The notes under the pieces: generated by a model | Seen by the model: the letters and a program-made list of their open reading frames with translations, nothing else | Database searches by the model: none | What the model was told of the DNA's origin: nothing | Position numbers and translations under genes: made by a program | Part shown: positions 22,005 through 34,100 of the stretch, piece by piece | How the letters are laid out: every line of letters begins with the position of its first letter | Position numbering within the stretch: the stretch's first letter is position 1 | Source: Eublepharis macularius | Taxonomy: Eukaryota > Chordata > Lepidosauria > Squamata > Eublepharidae | Direction: 5' to 3' | Length of the DNA stretch: 64,000 nt | Assembly (NCBI RefSeq): GCF_028583425.1 | Contig: NC_072791.1 | Coordinates: forward strand, 43,717,368-43,781,367

Positions 22005-22185
22005 GGATATTCCAGTATAGCCTGATCTCATCAGTTCTCGGAAAGTAGGAAGGGTTGGCCTTGGTTAATAAATGGACGGGAGACTCTGCAGAGGTAGGCA
22101 ATGGCAAACCACCTCTGTTCATCTTTTGCTTTGAAAACTTACGGGGTTGCCATAAGTTGGCTGCAACTTGACAGCACTTTACACA
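22005..22185 (+). mobile_element. 5S-rRNA-derived SINE
   Basis: CCTGATCTCATCAGTTCTCG, a diverged GAAGCTAAGCAGG-like block, TTGGTTAATAAATGGACGGG and AGACTC correspond to 5S rRNA. They are followed by GGCAATGGCAAACCACCTC, TGCTTTGAAAACTTACGGGG, TTGCCATAAGTTGGCTGC and AACTTGACAGCACTTT. Confidence 0.85.
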
Positions 22186-24926
22186 AAAATGTATGTTGAA
22201 TTGCAAGCTTAGATTTTACCTCATTCCTTACCTCTGGATTTAGTTATAACCCCTAGATATTCTTCTGCTGCTCTGTGAACAGCAAGCTGACTTGATCCGT
22301 CCTGCACAAAATAAGTCTTGCCTCCTGTTTGGGTTCCTGTGCCTTTAGAGTTGTGTGGCAGGCAACAATCGGCACGAGAAGATTTTGTAACATGGAGGTG
22401 CAGTAGCTTGGAGAAGGCTTGCTTCTACTGCATCTCTCTGCTAGGAAAGTTCCACCTGCCTGGGTCAACTCACACTTTAAAAGGTCCTTGGATCCTTCAC
22501 GTGACTTATTGATCCAGAGGTGCACTGGGAGTTCTGTGTAATTCCCAGGCATATGTGAGCCCAACTGGGAAGGTGGTGTGTAGAAAGAGAGGGCTTACAC
22601 CTTCCTCCCATATCCTTTTCCTGACCAAAAATGGCCCTGGGAAACTACTATTTGTCTCCTTGCAGGATTGGAGGGGGGGCCTACATGTGTACTGACAGGC
22701 GGGGGTGAAAGTGAACTATAGGCGGATATGGAGAACCAATAGCAAAGTTGCTAATGTTACTTTCTATCTTTGGTTTCGAGATGGGGAGGGCAAGGGAGGA
22801 GGGAGAAAATGAGTTACATTCACCCTTGCCAGTGGGCTACCTGTGGGTTTCCTCAATGGGCCATTTTATGATGGAAAAATTGTGTGTGGGAAGGCTTAAG
22901 CCCTCACCTGCTGCAGCCCTTACCTGAATTGACTTGTGTGTGGCTGAGAATCAAGTTCTCAGCATGGAACTCCAAATCCACATTTGATTGACATGATGGA
23001 GAAATTAGGTATTTGTAACATATGAATTGTCCCTTAGTGACCATCACACAACTGTTACAGTGGCAACCCTACATTGGTAAGATTTGATTGCAAGCTGCCT
23101 ATAACTCTCCAGTCCCTTTACTTCCTTTATGACACGAGCCACATTCCAAGGTCTTTCCGATTCCTCCCCCGATACATTCTAGAATGCCAGCATGAGAGGG
23201 GTTCCCCCATGCACTGAACTCCAGGGACTCTGCAAAACATATTTGGCATGAGAACTCAGTAACAGAGCAGCATGTTATGCAATTGAGCCAGAAAAAGCCC
23301 TGTGTGATGCAGGTGTTTCTAAGCAGCTCTTAAATCATCCCCATGCAGAAATCTAACAAAAAAAGTATCCTGTAGTGATACCTTTCAACTTTAATTGCCC
23401 TCTTGGACTTTATGGGGTGCATATGTGATATCCATGCAGCTGGAGCTGGCAATCTGGAACATGCTGGTATACAAAGGCTTCCTTATCATTTAAAGGCACA
23501 GACCTCACCTCTGCCTGTTATTCCACCCCAGCCTTGGCTGTCCAGCAAGGGTCAAATCAGGCACCATAGCAACACATCTGGGTTTAAATCTGGATCTCCC
23601 CCAATCACAGAGGAAGGTGGGTGTGGACCATGCAGAAGTGCCAAAAAGACTATGGGGCTTCTTTGACCACAACTTACCTTTCTGCAATCAATCACTTGAG
23701 CTGCTTTCCCCCTAGCCAGGGTCCAATAGTGGAAGCAGGCCCAAGTTGGGGAAGGGGGGATGGGGAGGGGCTGAAGGGTGGTGAGCAGCAGGCATAGGGT
23801 TCTTTCCCCCTTACCCATCCATCCCCTCTTGCTTTTAAACTATGGTCACCACCCCCTGTAGATGTAGGCTTTAAAAACACACAGGGCTGTTGCTGTTGCT
23901 TTTGTTTGGCCCATCACTGCTAATCTAACCTTTCCTTTACCCCGATTTGGAAGTCTACTTTAACAAGGAACTTCAGCTACACCCTTCTGGACTATGGACA
24001 AAAAACAGGCGAAACTGTACAGAACAATTCTTCTGGAACACAACCAGCCTAGAAAAATAGAGACAAGTCAGGCCAAATGGGCACAGCAAGTCTTTCTTGG
24101 AGGCAGCTGATTTGGGCAAAAGCAGTAGCAGCAACTTGTAGGGCACGACCAAAATCTTAACAGTTTTTGTCATTCACATCAGAGAGTCTCTTATTACCCC
24201 TGTGGCTTGAGGAAACCCTATGGGCCTTCTCCTTCTGCAACAGACACGCTGCTCAAAGTGATCTGGTCGTTTTTAATTTGTTGAAGGAAGCTCCTCCCCT
24301 CTCAATTCCCTCAAAGCTTTCTTTAAAGTTCATGGCCACCGGAGTGGTGGTGGTGGGGTAACACTGGGGAAATCCCACAGTCTCCTTCCTCAACTGTCAT
24401 GAGCAGAAGCCTGCACACACACTGCAGAAGTGTTTCCCCATAACCAGAGAGAACATAGAAGCGAAAGAGGAGGAGGGAGAGCACAAGATAACAGGGCGAC
24501 AGAGATTGGAGGAGGTTTATCAGAAGAGTCAGGCAACGGAAGTCTGGAGAGCCTGGAGTGGTAGGATGAGGGGCCACAAACAGAAGGGGCTCCGGAACAG
24601 CTGGAGCTGTTGGAAGCAAAAAAGCTCCCGCAAATCTCCCTTGTGAGTTCCGTCTCCTCCGTAAGTCAAACTACCTGTGCCCACCAGTCAGCTGCCATCC
24701 CCAGACTGAGGCCACGAGACATGCAGCACAGACGGCTTATGAGCCGTTAGCCCGATGGGTTCCAGCCTCCTTAGCAAGAACCAAATCTTTGCCCAGGAGT
24801 GGTTCACAGGAGGACTAGTACACAGCAGCACAGGACAAATCTAGGCCTTAGGACGTGAGGCTTCTCGCCGGCCCTCTTAACATTTAGACGTTTCTGTCTC
24901 TTGGTCATTGCTTAGGCCAGAGGTTA

Positions 24927-25139
24927 TCAATGATACGAACTCTGGTTGTCCAGCACCAGCCCTGTTCCATAGTCGGCCTCTGAGCTCTCCAACTCTGTCT
25001 CAAAGCTCTGCATGCCACCCTCGTCCAAGGTCTCCACTTGCTCGAGGCGGGTGCCCATAGTGCCGTAGGACTGATGAGCTGGGGAGGCGGCTGGTGTCAA
25101 ACTTAGTTCTGGCTCTTGCAGCACTGTGGCCACAAACAT
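24927..25139 (-). CDS. TMEM63C: TMEM63C coding exon 22 (last)
   Basis: Residues 761-830 and the stop codon. It starts [20 protein letters not shown] and ends NQSSYH, close to the NQYH end recalled for human. The cytosolic C-terminal tail is rich in Glu. The acceptor is CTGTCACAG. Confidence 0.93.
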   Translation of the reverse strand: MFVATVLQEPELSLTPAASPAHQSYGTMGTRLEQVETLDEGGMQSFETELESSEADYGTGLVLDNQSSYH

Positions 25140-28100
25140 CTGTGACAGAGAAGCAAACATCAGGTTACATTACGGATGGCCTTTACCTGTAAAGGGATCC
25201 AGATGAAAGGTAGGATCTGGTTGGTCAACGGAAGATGGTAGGGTCATGTAGCCAAATGGAACGGTGTGAAGAAGCCAGAACACTCCTTAGTGCCTACAGA
25301 AATTGCTGGCCCCTTGGCAGGCAACCACACAAGAGCTCTTCTGTGAAAGAAAAGAGGAGGTATATGGGAAATGGAAGGTAAACTTACATTGGAATTGGGA
25401 GTGGAAGAGATGCTGCTCCTTTCTGTATCATTGAATGCTCCTTCAGATTGCTCAGACATCTGCTTGGAAACAGAAAAGTATAAAAAACAGGTCAAGATAA
25501 AAAGAAGGCCCTGCCCACAAATCTCAAAGGAAGATTTACATTTAGGAATGATGGAATTAGAATTCAATTGACTCAGGCTGTCCTTCCCAGGTCTCTCTGA
25601 TTACCTACTGAAACATAGTTTTGTGAGCAGCTCATCCATCTGTGATGGGCATGCTTCATCAGAAAATGAGATAAAATCTCAACACTGGCCACCAAGGGAA
25701 ACGGGAACGTTCTGGCCCATGTACTCTCCATTTGCTTTTTTGCATCGGAAACTATGGTTGACTCTGGCAGGCGTAACTAATCAGAAGATGAAGCCAGGCA
25801 TTTGAAAATTGATGATGGGAGTTGTAGTGTCAAAAATGAAGGGAACTGGGACACACTGGCCAGGTATTCTCCAGAACTCCCCAATGCTATTTGCACTGGA
25901 AACGAAAGTTCTCTGAGGCTGGCATAACTCATCACAAAACAAAGCTCAACATTTCAAAATTGGCTTCAGGATGAGGGTGGGACTTGAAGTGCCAAAACCA
26001 AAGGGAATTAGAACATCCTATCACGGTGCTTAGCTCCCAAACATCCCTCTGGTATTTGTAAAGGAAGCAAAGATTTACTCATAAGAAGTCAGCAACGGCT
26101 GGCAGCACAGACAGGCAGGGTGGAAAATATCCCCTATGTTACAAAACAATGGGAGTTTAACAACTTCTCTGACCTACTGGAGTCTGTGAGGTGTAGTGGT
26201 TAGTGTGTCTGACTAGGATCTAACAGAACCAAGTTCAAATCTCTCCTCTGCCACAGAAGCATAGAAGAGGACAGGGGAACAATGTGAGGTTCTTTGGGTT
26301 CATATTGGGGAGAAAGGCAGCACACAGAGAGGGAGGGTGGAAAATATCCCCTCTATAAAATAAAATGGGATTAAGAACCTCACTGAGCTATCGTAGTCAG
26401 TTAAGTGTAATGGTTAGAGTGTCTGACTAGTTGATCTGGGATGTGTCACTGATCAAATGGTCTTAAGTATTAGACAGATCTAGCCTAAGACTAAGAAATT
26501 TTGGTTTCATATCCCATGCAGTTCACTGGGCAGCTCTGGACCAGTCACTTGCTCCATTAGCAAAAGGCAAGAGAAAGGATAACCAAGAAACACTGCCATT
26601 TTCCCATACCCTGAAAATCACTTCTAGATATTTTTAAGAAACAGGAACACTATTCAAGATCAATGTACTCTTTGAAATGGTCAGACAATGAAGAAGCCAC
26701 AAAAAGGTGTTTTTTTTTTTTTAAAGGTCATGACTCCTGTTTCTTTGGACTGGAGAGTCATTTTGCTATTGTTTTGAGATGGTTTTCCAGAAACCACTTG
26801 GAGTGCTATGACATATGCTTTTTAAATCAATCCATTTGCAATTTTTGGGGGGACCCATCCTGATTCCAGGAGTATATACAAAGTTTTTCCAGCAGCAAAG
26901 TGTTTCACCTATTCCTATGGGATCTGAAGCTCTTTAACTAAGGCATACTGCTTGAAATGTGTTCAGATGTATATATTTGAATAAATTTGTCTCCTGCACT
27001 TGCTGGATTCTGGACTTTTCCTGTTTTATATCACCCTTCTTGAAAAAATAATGTGTACATCTTTTTCAGAAGCAGGGCCAATTTTAGGAAGGAAGCTTTG
27101 GAATTTCCTTATCTATGCAGCACAGATGCATCGCTTAAAAATAATGTAGGGAACAACATTCAATGTTTGGCTCTTTGAATGAGTTTAAATCCACCTGAGA
27201 TACACATTGAATGGATCGCAGGGACCTGGGAACATTCTTTGTTATCTCCTACCTGGTAACTGGAGGGTTTCCTTGGCTGGAGCTTCTTCAAACAAAGGCC
27301 AAAGAAGGAAAAAAGGATACACAAGAAAAGGACTACACAAGTGAAGAGAGTGACGGGGCGGGTGAGGCCTGCAGCACAGACAGAGGAAAAAAAAACATTC
27401 AGGAATCTGCATCAGCCTCTGTTCGTTTATCTGATGACTTTTACAGCTTAGTTTGAGAGCCCAAATACCTCCAGTGTTGGATGCAACACTGACTTCTGAA
27501 TGAGGGGCTAAGTACTAGTCATCCTCAGCCCTCAAACCTAGGCCGTTTCCAGACGGCTTACCTGGCTCCGGAACGTTGCGCCATCTTGTGGGGAAAACGC
27601 GAAATATCGCGTTTTCTCGCACGAGTTTTGCGCGATGTCATGCGATGTTGCGCAAAACTCGCGTGAGAAAACGCGATATTTCACGTTTTCCCCACAAGAT
27701 GGCGCAACGTTCCGGAGCCAGGTAAGCCGTCTGGAAACGGCCCTAGCTGACTTCTCTATACGTGGCACCATCCTTTCAGAGAATCATCAACAGACCACCT
27801 AGTGTACACCCCTCTCCCTGCAATCCGAGGGCGTACTAGTTAAAATCTGCTTCGCATCAATCCACCTTTGGCTACTGCACAGTTCTGAAAGCCGGGACTC
27901 AGGAGGAAGGGCCAAGGATCAGCGGTAGAGCATTTGCTTTGCATCCTGGAGGTCCCAGATCCGATCTCTGGCATCTCCAATTGAAATTACCAGGTAGTAG
28001 ATGATCTGAGACCCTGGAGGGCCACTCCCACTCCGCACAGACAACACTGAGCTTGAAAGACCAATGGCCAGGTTCAGTATAAGGTGGTGTCATGAATTTT

Positions 28101-31100
28101 GGCGCAGTGGAACATCAGTACTTCTTTCCACACCAGTGTTCCTACCCTCCAGGTATTTCCTAACTAAGAACTGTCGTCGTCGTTAAGAGGACTGCAAAAG
28201 CAGAAGTCACTTGGGCTTCTAACCCCTCACTTCTTGGAATACGGAATACATCCATGATTGTATCTATGGAGACTTGCAAATCTCATCCCCCACAACAGCT
28301 GTGTGCTCCCGATAATCATGAGTATCCATAACTCCTGCCCTGAACTATGTGGCCCTAAGCAAGTCATCATCTTCCAGCTTTAAGCTTTGTCTGTAAACTG
28401 GAAACAAATAACTGGGCTCAAGAATGACCTGAGTAGCTCCAAGATAGCAATTTCAAAAGTATTTAAAAATAAGTGTACTTAATTTGGTGCATGGGTTGCA
28501 GCATTTAAGTCCTACTGATTTTAAAGGCTGTGCAAAGTTTTTAAGCAGCTCTAACAGTTTGCTTTTATATGATTTCTGAGCTAGTTCTCCCAGGTACAGG
28601 GACAACCAACTGGCTTAGCATCAAAGTCCATGCCCTGGAAAACAATGAATTGATCTGTCTGGAAGCCAAGTGGTCAGGCATGTTCTTCGGCAGGATAATT
28701 TGTGTGTCATGAATTCAGTATAGTAGATGAATGTTCTGCAATATTCCTATTCAGAAACGGCTACCACCCTTACATCCCGCGACACACGAATGAATTTGCA
28801 AAGCATATACCGTGCCTACCTAGACGGAGAATGGAGAAGAACAGCAGCCAGAACATGCACAGGATGGGAGCCACTACCACTTGGCTTACAGCTGCTGAGT
28901 GGATACGCTGGTTTAGCTTGGTGGGAATATACACATAGTAAATATTGTAGCGATCAACCATGTGCTTCAGCAGCATATAGAGCAAACCTGTGTGGAAAGA
29001 GAGTGGTGGGGAGGGAAGAGAATGACAATTCAGAAGACATTTCTGTAGCTGAGATGCTGTGGGGGCTGACACTGTGGCCTAGGCAAACTTTGCAATGTTC
29101 ACCAGAAGGAGACATAGTTGTGTGGCCGAGCACATGCTTTGTGTGCAAAGGGTCCCAGGTTCAATGCCTGGCATCTCCAGTTAAGAGGTTCTTAATTAAC
29201 AGGGTTGAAAAAAAGGTCTTTTGCCTGAGATCTTGGTAAACCAATGTCAGCTGGAGGATGCAAGGGGGGGGGAAGATTTCAGTAATTCCCCCGCTCCAAG
29301 CAGACCTCCAACTTCCTTATCATTCTGTCACTGGCGATATCCTGACTCCAGGAGCTACTGGGAGGGGGTATTTTGAGCTGCAGTGGGTGGGGAGAGGCAA
29401 AGAAATCCCTCTCTGTGGAGATTCTGCAGAGGAGCCAACTTTCTATTGGGCTGTATTGACCAATGGTCAAATTCAGTATAGGGTGTCTTCCTATGTCCAA
29501 TAGTTCTAACTCTCCTGGAAATCAGCCACTTGCTGGTCAACAGCAGAAAGTTAGTGGACTTACTAGCCCTTGGTCATTCTTACTGCCAATGGAGCAGTGA
29601 CCTCTAGAAGAGAGATTGAAGCGGTACTTTATGCTAGTCCCAGATTTCTTCTACAGTATCCACTGCTATGCTATTAGCTGTTGATCAAGCATCCCACCTC
29701 ACTGTGCCCTCAAAACAGTCCTGACTTCAGTCATAGCTCCTAAACCCCATCACTGTGAACGCAGTTCCTCGAAATTTGGTCGCAGGATCCATCCTTCTGA
29801 GTAATACCTCCTTGGTATTTTGTGGGATGAAAAATTCTGTGGAATTCAAAACTTCCTGCACTTCCAGAAATTGATCCACTATGAGGTATCATGCAGAAGG
29901 ACAGGATGGGGCTTGCCACCATATTTGGGAAAGCTCAGTTCACAGTGGCAGCCGAATGACCCGCCTTGTAAGGTTGCTTCCTGCGGCAGCACCTTCTCAG
30001 ACTGTGACAGGCTACGCCAAGGTCCTGCACAGATAGTCAAAGACGATGACAGCAGCTGTGGAGACTGTCACAAATGTACTGGGTGGGGCTGTGATTCTGT
30101 AATAGACAGCACTGGCTTAGTATGCAGACTGTCCCAGGTTCAATCCCCGGCATCTCCAGTTTTAAGAAAAAGGATCAGGTGGTCGGCGGTGCTTAAGACC
30201 TCTGCCTGAGACCCTGGAGAGCTGCCACCAGTCAGAACAGAAAATACTGACCTTGATAGGCCACGGGTCTGACTCAGTGTAAGGAAACCTCTTGTCTACT
30301 CACCAAAGGGGACAATAATGGGGCAGGTGATGCTATAGGTCATGACAACAGCAAAAATGCAACAGGTCCAGGCATATTCCAATCCAAACTGAAACTCATA
30401 TGCTTGGTTCTGAAAGGAAAAAAAACAGATTAGCACACTTATTCTGTTGTCTTCAACGTCACTGTGGTTACAAGGACACAGAAGGATGGCACCATGCTCG
30501 AGGGCCATGTGCAAAATAACTCTTGGCCATAATTTTTTTTAAAGGTTAAGCAGATAAGGATAGGCCACAAACCAAAATGAGAAAGCTGTCCCAAGAGGAT
30601 CTGCAAACCAAGTGGATTACCTATGGTTAAGTGTTATGACTGTTCTGAACAAACATGATTAAGGCAAGATTCAGGTCCAGTAGCACCTTAAAGACCAACT
30701 AGATTTCCAGGGTATGAACTTTCAAGAGTCAGAGCTCCCTTCATCAGATTAAGGCAGTTACTCTTCCTCTTTAGCCTTACTTGCTTGTGAGATAACAAAC
30801 TGGTTTCACTGACTGCACTTTATAATGACCTCTGTAAGTGACCGTTTCACCATACACTAGGGGTCTCAACCAGGGCTAAGGCAATGAACCACAGTAAATG
30901 CTAGCCATGGTTAAACATTATGTGTGTGTGCCCAAACTGAATCCCATGAGATTTCTGCTCCTCAAGAATCCCCATTGCATGTTCAATGAAATCCCCTCTC
31001 CAAGGTCCCACTCGGATTTGTCACTGGTTCAAATCATCCACGTGGTCATATTATTTCTACACAACCACGAGGAACAGAAACGCAATTTTCTGAAAAAGAA

Positions 31101-34100
31101 AGCTAAGCTTCTCCAGAAGTGAAAATTTAGCTCTAGAGTGCAGTGCATCTGACGCACATGGAACATAATCCTCCTAACGATGCTTTCAAGCCAAAGCTTG
31201 TCCCAAGTCAGCACCTTCTTCGTGTAAATTTTTGGGGAAGTCAAACCTGATACATGTCTTTCAGAAGGTTTTTTCAGGTTTTAAGGGTGCCAGAGCATAA
31301 CGTGGCCTCTGGAAAAGGCATAGTAATGCAGCAACCTAGTGAGGAAGGAAGCTCCATGATGTTTAGGAACTCATAGAAGTTTGAGGAAATAATGGAATCA
31401 CAAACCCGCTTGATATGGAGTCGCTCAGGTTCAGACTTTGCAAAACAAAGTCTGGTGGCATAGACAATAAGTCCAGGAATGCGCAGTAACTCCATGGCTG
31501 TTCCTATCAGGCTGGAGGTGATGACGTAATTGACGAAGAAAGCACCATTATCAGGAAGGAACACACATCTGTCCATACGAAAATCAAGGAGAGAGAAAGA
31601 GGTGTTCTGAGCACATGTGGGTAGTGACTGGCATTTCCTAAAACTTGCTGAGAGAACCAAGGTCCTGCTCCTATACAATTTCCCTCATGCATATGTACAA
31701 GTAGAGGCACCTGTCCCCACTGGTAGAACTGGTGACACAACACACATGTACAGTCTTAGTATTCAACCATACTCACTGAAACTTTATCTGTCTCTCCTCC
31801 AAGAAGTGGATGTCAAAGAGCCACCGGAAAAAGAGATCCAGACTAGGGAGGAGGAATAGAGGAGATGGATATAAGCCAATTGCTTAGTACAAAAGAGAGA
31901 GGCAAATATTCAGGGCTCATGAGGAGGGGTCTTCCATATACATAAAGGTTAGGGAAATGATCTTAGCATACGACTTTTCCCAAGCCTTTAACCAAGCCTG
32001 CTTAAAGAGTAGTATGAGATCTGACTGTAGTGCTGGAAGATGTTGTAGAAAATATTTTTCATTCTATTAAAAACAACATTCTTGTTTAATCTGGAAAGCG
32101 GTCTGCTGATCAAACCCAGTTAAAGAGCTTAAAAAGGGCTTATGCAGTACAGCTGAGAAAACCATGCTTGTGGGCCATTCTCTCTGCAAGTTGCCTCTCA
32201 ATACCTCTCCAGAGAAAGGAGGGCCAAGAAAGCAGGGTAGGAAAGACTGGCCTTGCACTGTTTGGGAAAGACTGAACTCTGTTCCCTTTCTCGGAAATGT
32301 GAATGAAATGCTTTGATTTCCACCTACAGTGTCTTTGCATTACAGAATAAACAGGATACTTGTACCACATTATTATTTTGTGTCCAATTTGCAAAGAGAT
32401 TGTATCATTTAAGGCATTGCCTTGTTTCCTTTTACTTTATTATACCCCTTGGTAGCTTGTTCCTCTCCCCAGTGCTACATTTTCCTAAATGTTGATGAAG
32501 AAATGGAAAGACACATCCCAATATATATATTATATCCTGCCCCTTGTCTAGAGGTCCAAAAGGCATTCCAACCAAAACAATACTATTAGATTGCTTCCTA
32601 TACTAAATTTTAGGGTGTGTAATGACATGAAAGAGACATTTCCCCTCTGCAAGAGTGGACTCAGTTAACCCCCTTTCGTGGGCCAATAAACTTAGTATGA
32701 ACAATCCTTTCTTGTACCCACACTGACTGCTGCTGGCATGGAACTGCAAATGCAGAAAATCAAGGTTATAAAAACTAAACCACCACATGCAAAGCCTCCA
32801 CTTGAGATTCTCCCTAAAATCCCACAGATATTGTGTTATTAGGTTTCACCTCTAGCTCTGGACCAGCAATTCCCAACATGATGCCTGCCGTCATATTCCT
32901 GGTACCCACTTCCTTCTTCCACCAAAGCAAAACAGCCCATTTTGGCTTTCCTCCATCTCACAGGAACACAAAGTGTTTCAGAAGAGCCCAGAAGGCATCA
33001 CCTTTACATCTCCAGGGATTACCCATTTGGAGACAGCTGCCTTCATCACAGGAGAATGGGCTTGGGAGCTCCCAACATTTTCTGATTGGCCCCGGCCTCC
33101 ACAGCAGGGACTTTGTGCTGTACCTTTCCAAAATTCCAAAATCATCCCAAGCTTACATAAGATTGGGGACTCCTCTCGATACTTTTAAAATTATTGCTGG
33201 ACTCTTACAACATTGGGGTCTGAATTTCAAACACATTCTGTAAGGCAAAAATCGGTGCATTCAATTTGCAAACCATCTGGGAAAGCTCATGATAGGCTTG
33301 TCCAAAGGAGAGTAGGACTGGGCTGTATATTGCATGTTTTGGTCTGTACCTGGTCAGTCCAAGCGAAGGCAAGATGATAACCATAAAGACCAGGAAAAAG
33401 TAACACTTGTGCATTGTGAGCTGATTTTCATTGGATCTAGAAGAAATTGAAAAAGAACTTTTCGTTAACGAAAAGCAGATTTCAAGACTGCGAAAGAGAT
33501 GAGGGAAAGCTAGATCAGAATTCTGTAGCAAACTCTCTGAAGCGGCACACTCAACCTTTCCCTTCCCAAATCAGGGCTGGAATGTTAGCACATATTATAG
33601 AAAGAAAGCACATTGGAATTAACTTATTTGCAGGCTTAATTTTAATTGTGTAGTTTTTCTCCCCAGAGTTAAGAATTTTGGGAGGAGTTCATCTGAAAAC
33701 TGGAACCAAGGAGGAATGGAAGAGTATCACCCCAGGGGTACTGGGTGTGCACCAAACCTCTTCAAATGGCTTCAAAACATACTTACTGTAATAATTAAAG
33801 CAGGGTTGTTTAGGGTTGTTTGTTCTGAGGGTTGTTTAGGGTTACCAATTTTTTTTTAACATTGTAGCATGGCCAGAGAGCTCCCTAGAGAGTGACCCAG
33901 GGCAACTCTGACAGTCAGTTTGTGAGATCAAGTCCAACTCCAGCCGCAAGGTATGCAGTTACATTTTCAGTATGGAGGGTCAGAGAATGTGAGAGTTACC
34001 TTGTCCAGTGTGCCTCGAAGAAAGCTGAGTAATACACAATGAAAGGGAGGAACACGGAGAAGGCCCAGAGCAGCAGCGTGGGGAAGAACTGGGTGACAAT

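Larger units (their letters stand above)
13731..24926. other. Intergenic region between convergent NGB and TMEM63C
   Basis: No exon of a recognisable gene was found on either strand. It holds SINEs (14490, 15913, 19098, 20391 and 22005), a C-rich tract (14885-14955), microsatellites (16221, 19541 and 20078) and otherwise unique sequence. The part next to 24926 should contain the TMEM63C 3' UTR on the - strand; ATTAAA at 24272-24277 (read on -) is one possible poly(A) signal. Confidence 0.55.

Noticed and set aside
27538-27771. A 77-codon open frame on the - strand over the palindrome
   Set aside because: It is created by reading through both arms of the inverted repeat; the two halves encode the same motif in different frames. 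No family resemblance.
33796-33845. Repeated GTTGTTTAGGGTTG phrases resembling TTAGGG telomere repeats
   Set aside because: Only three imperfect occurrences with irregular spacing; better explained as local slippage in a TMEM63C intron than as interstitial telomeric sequence.
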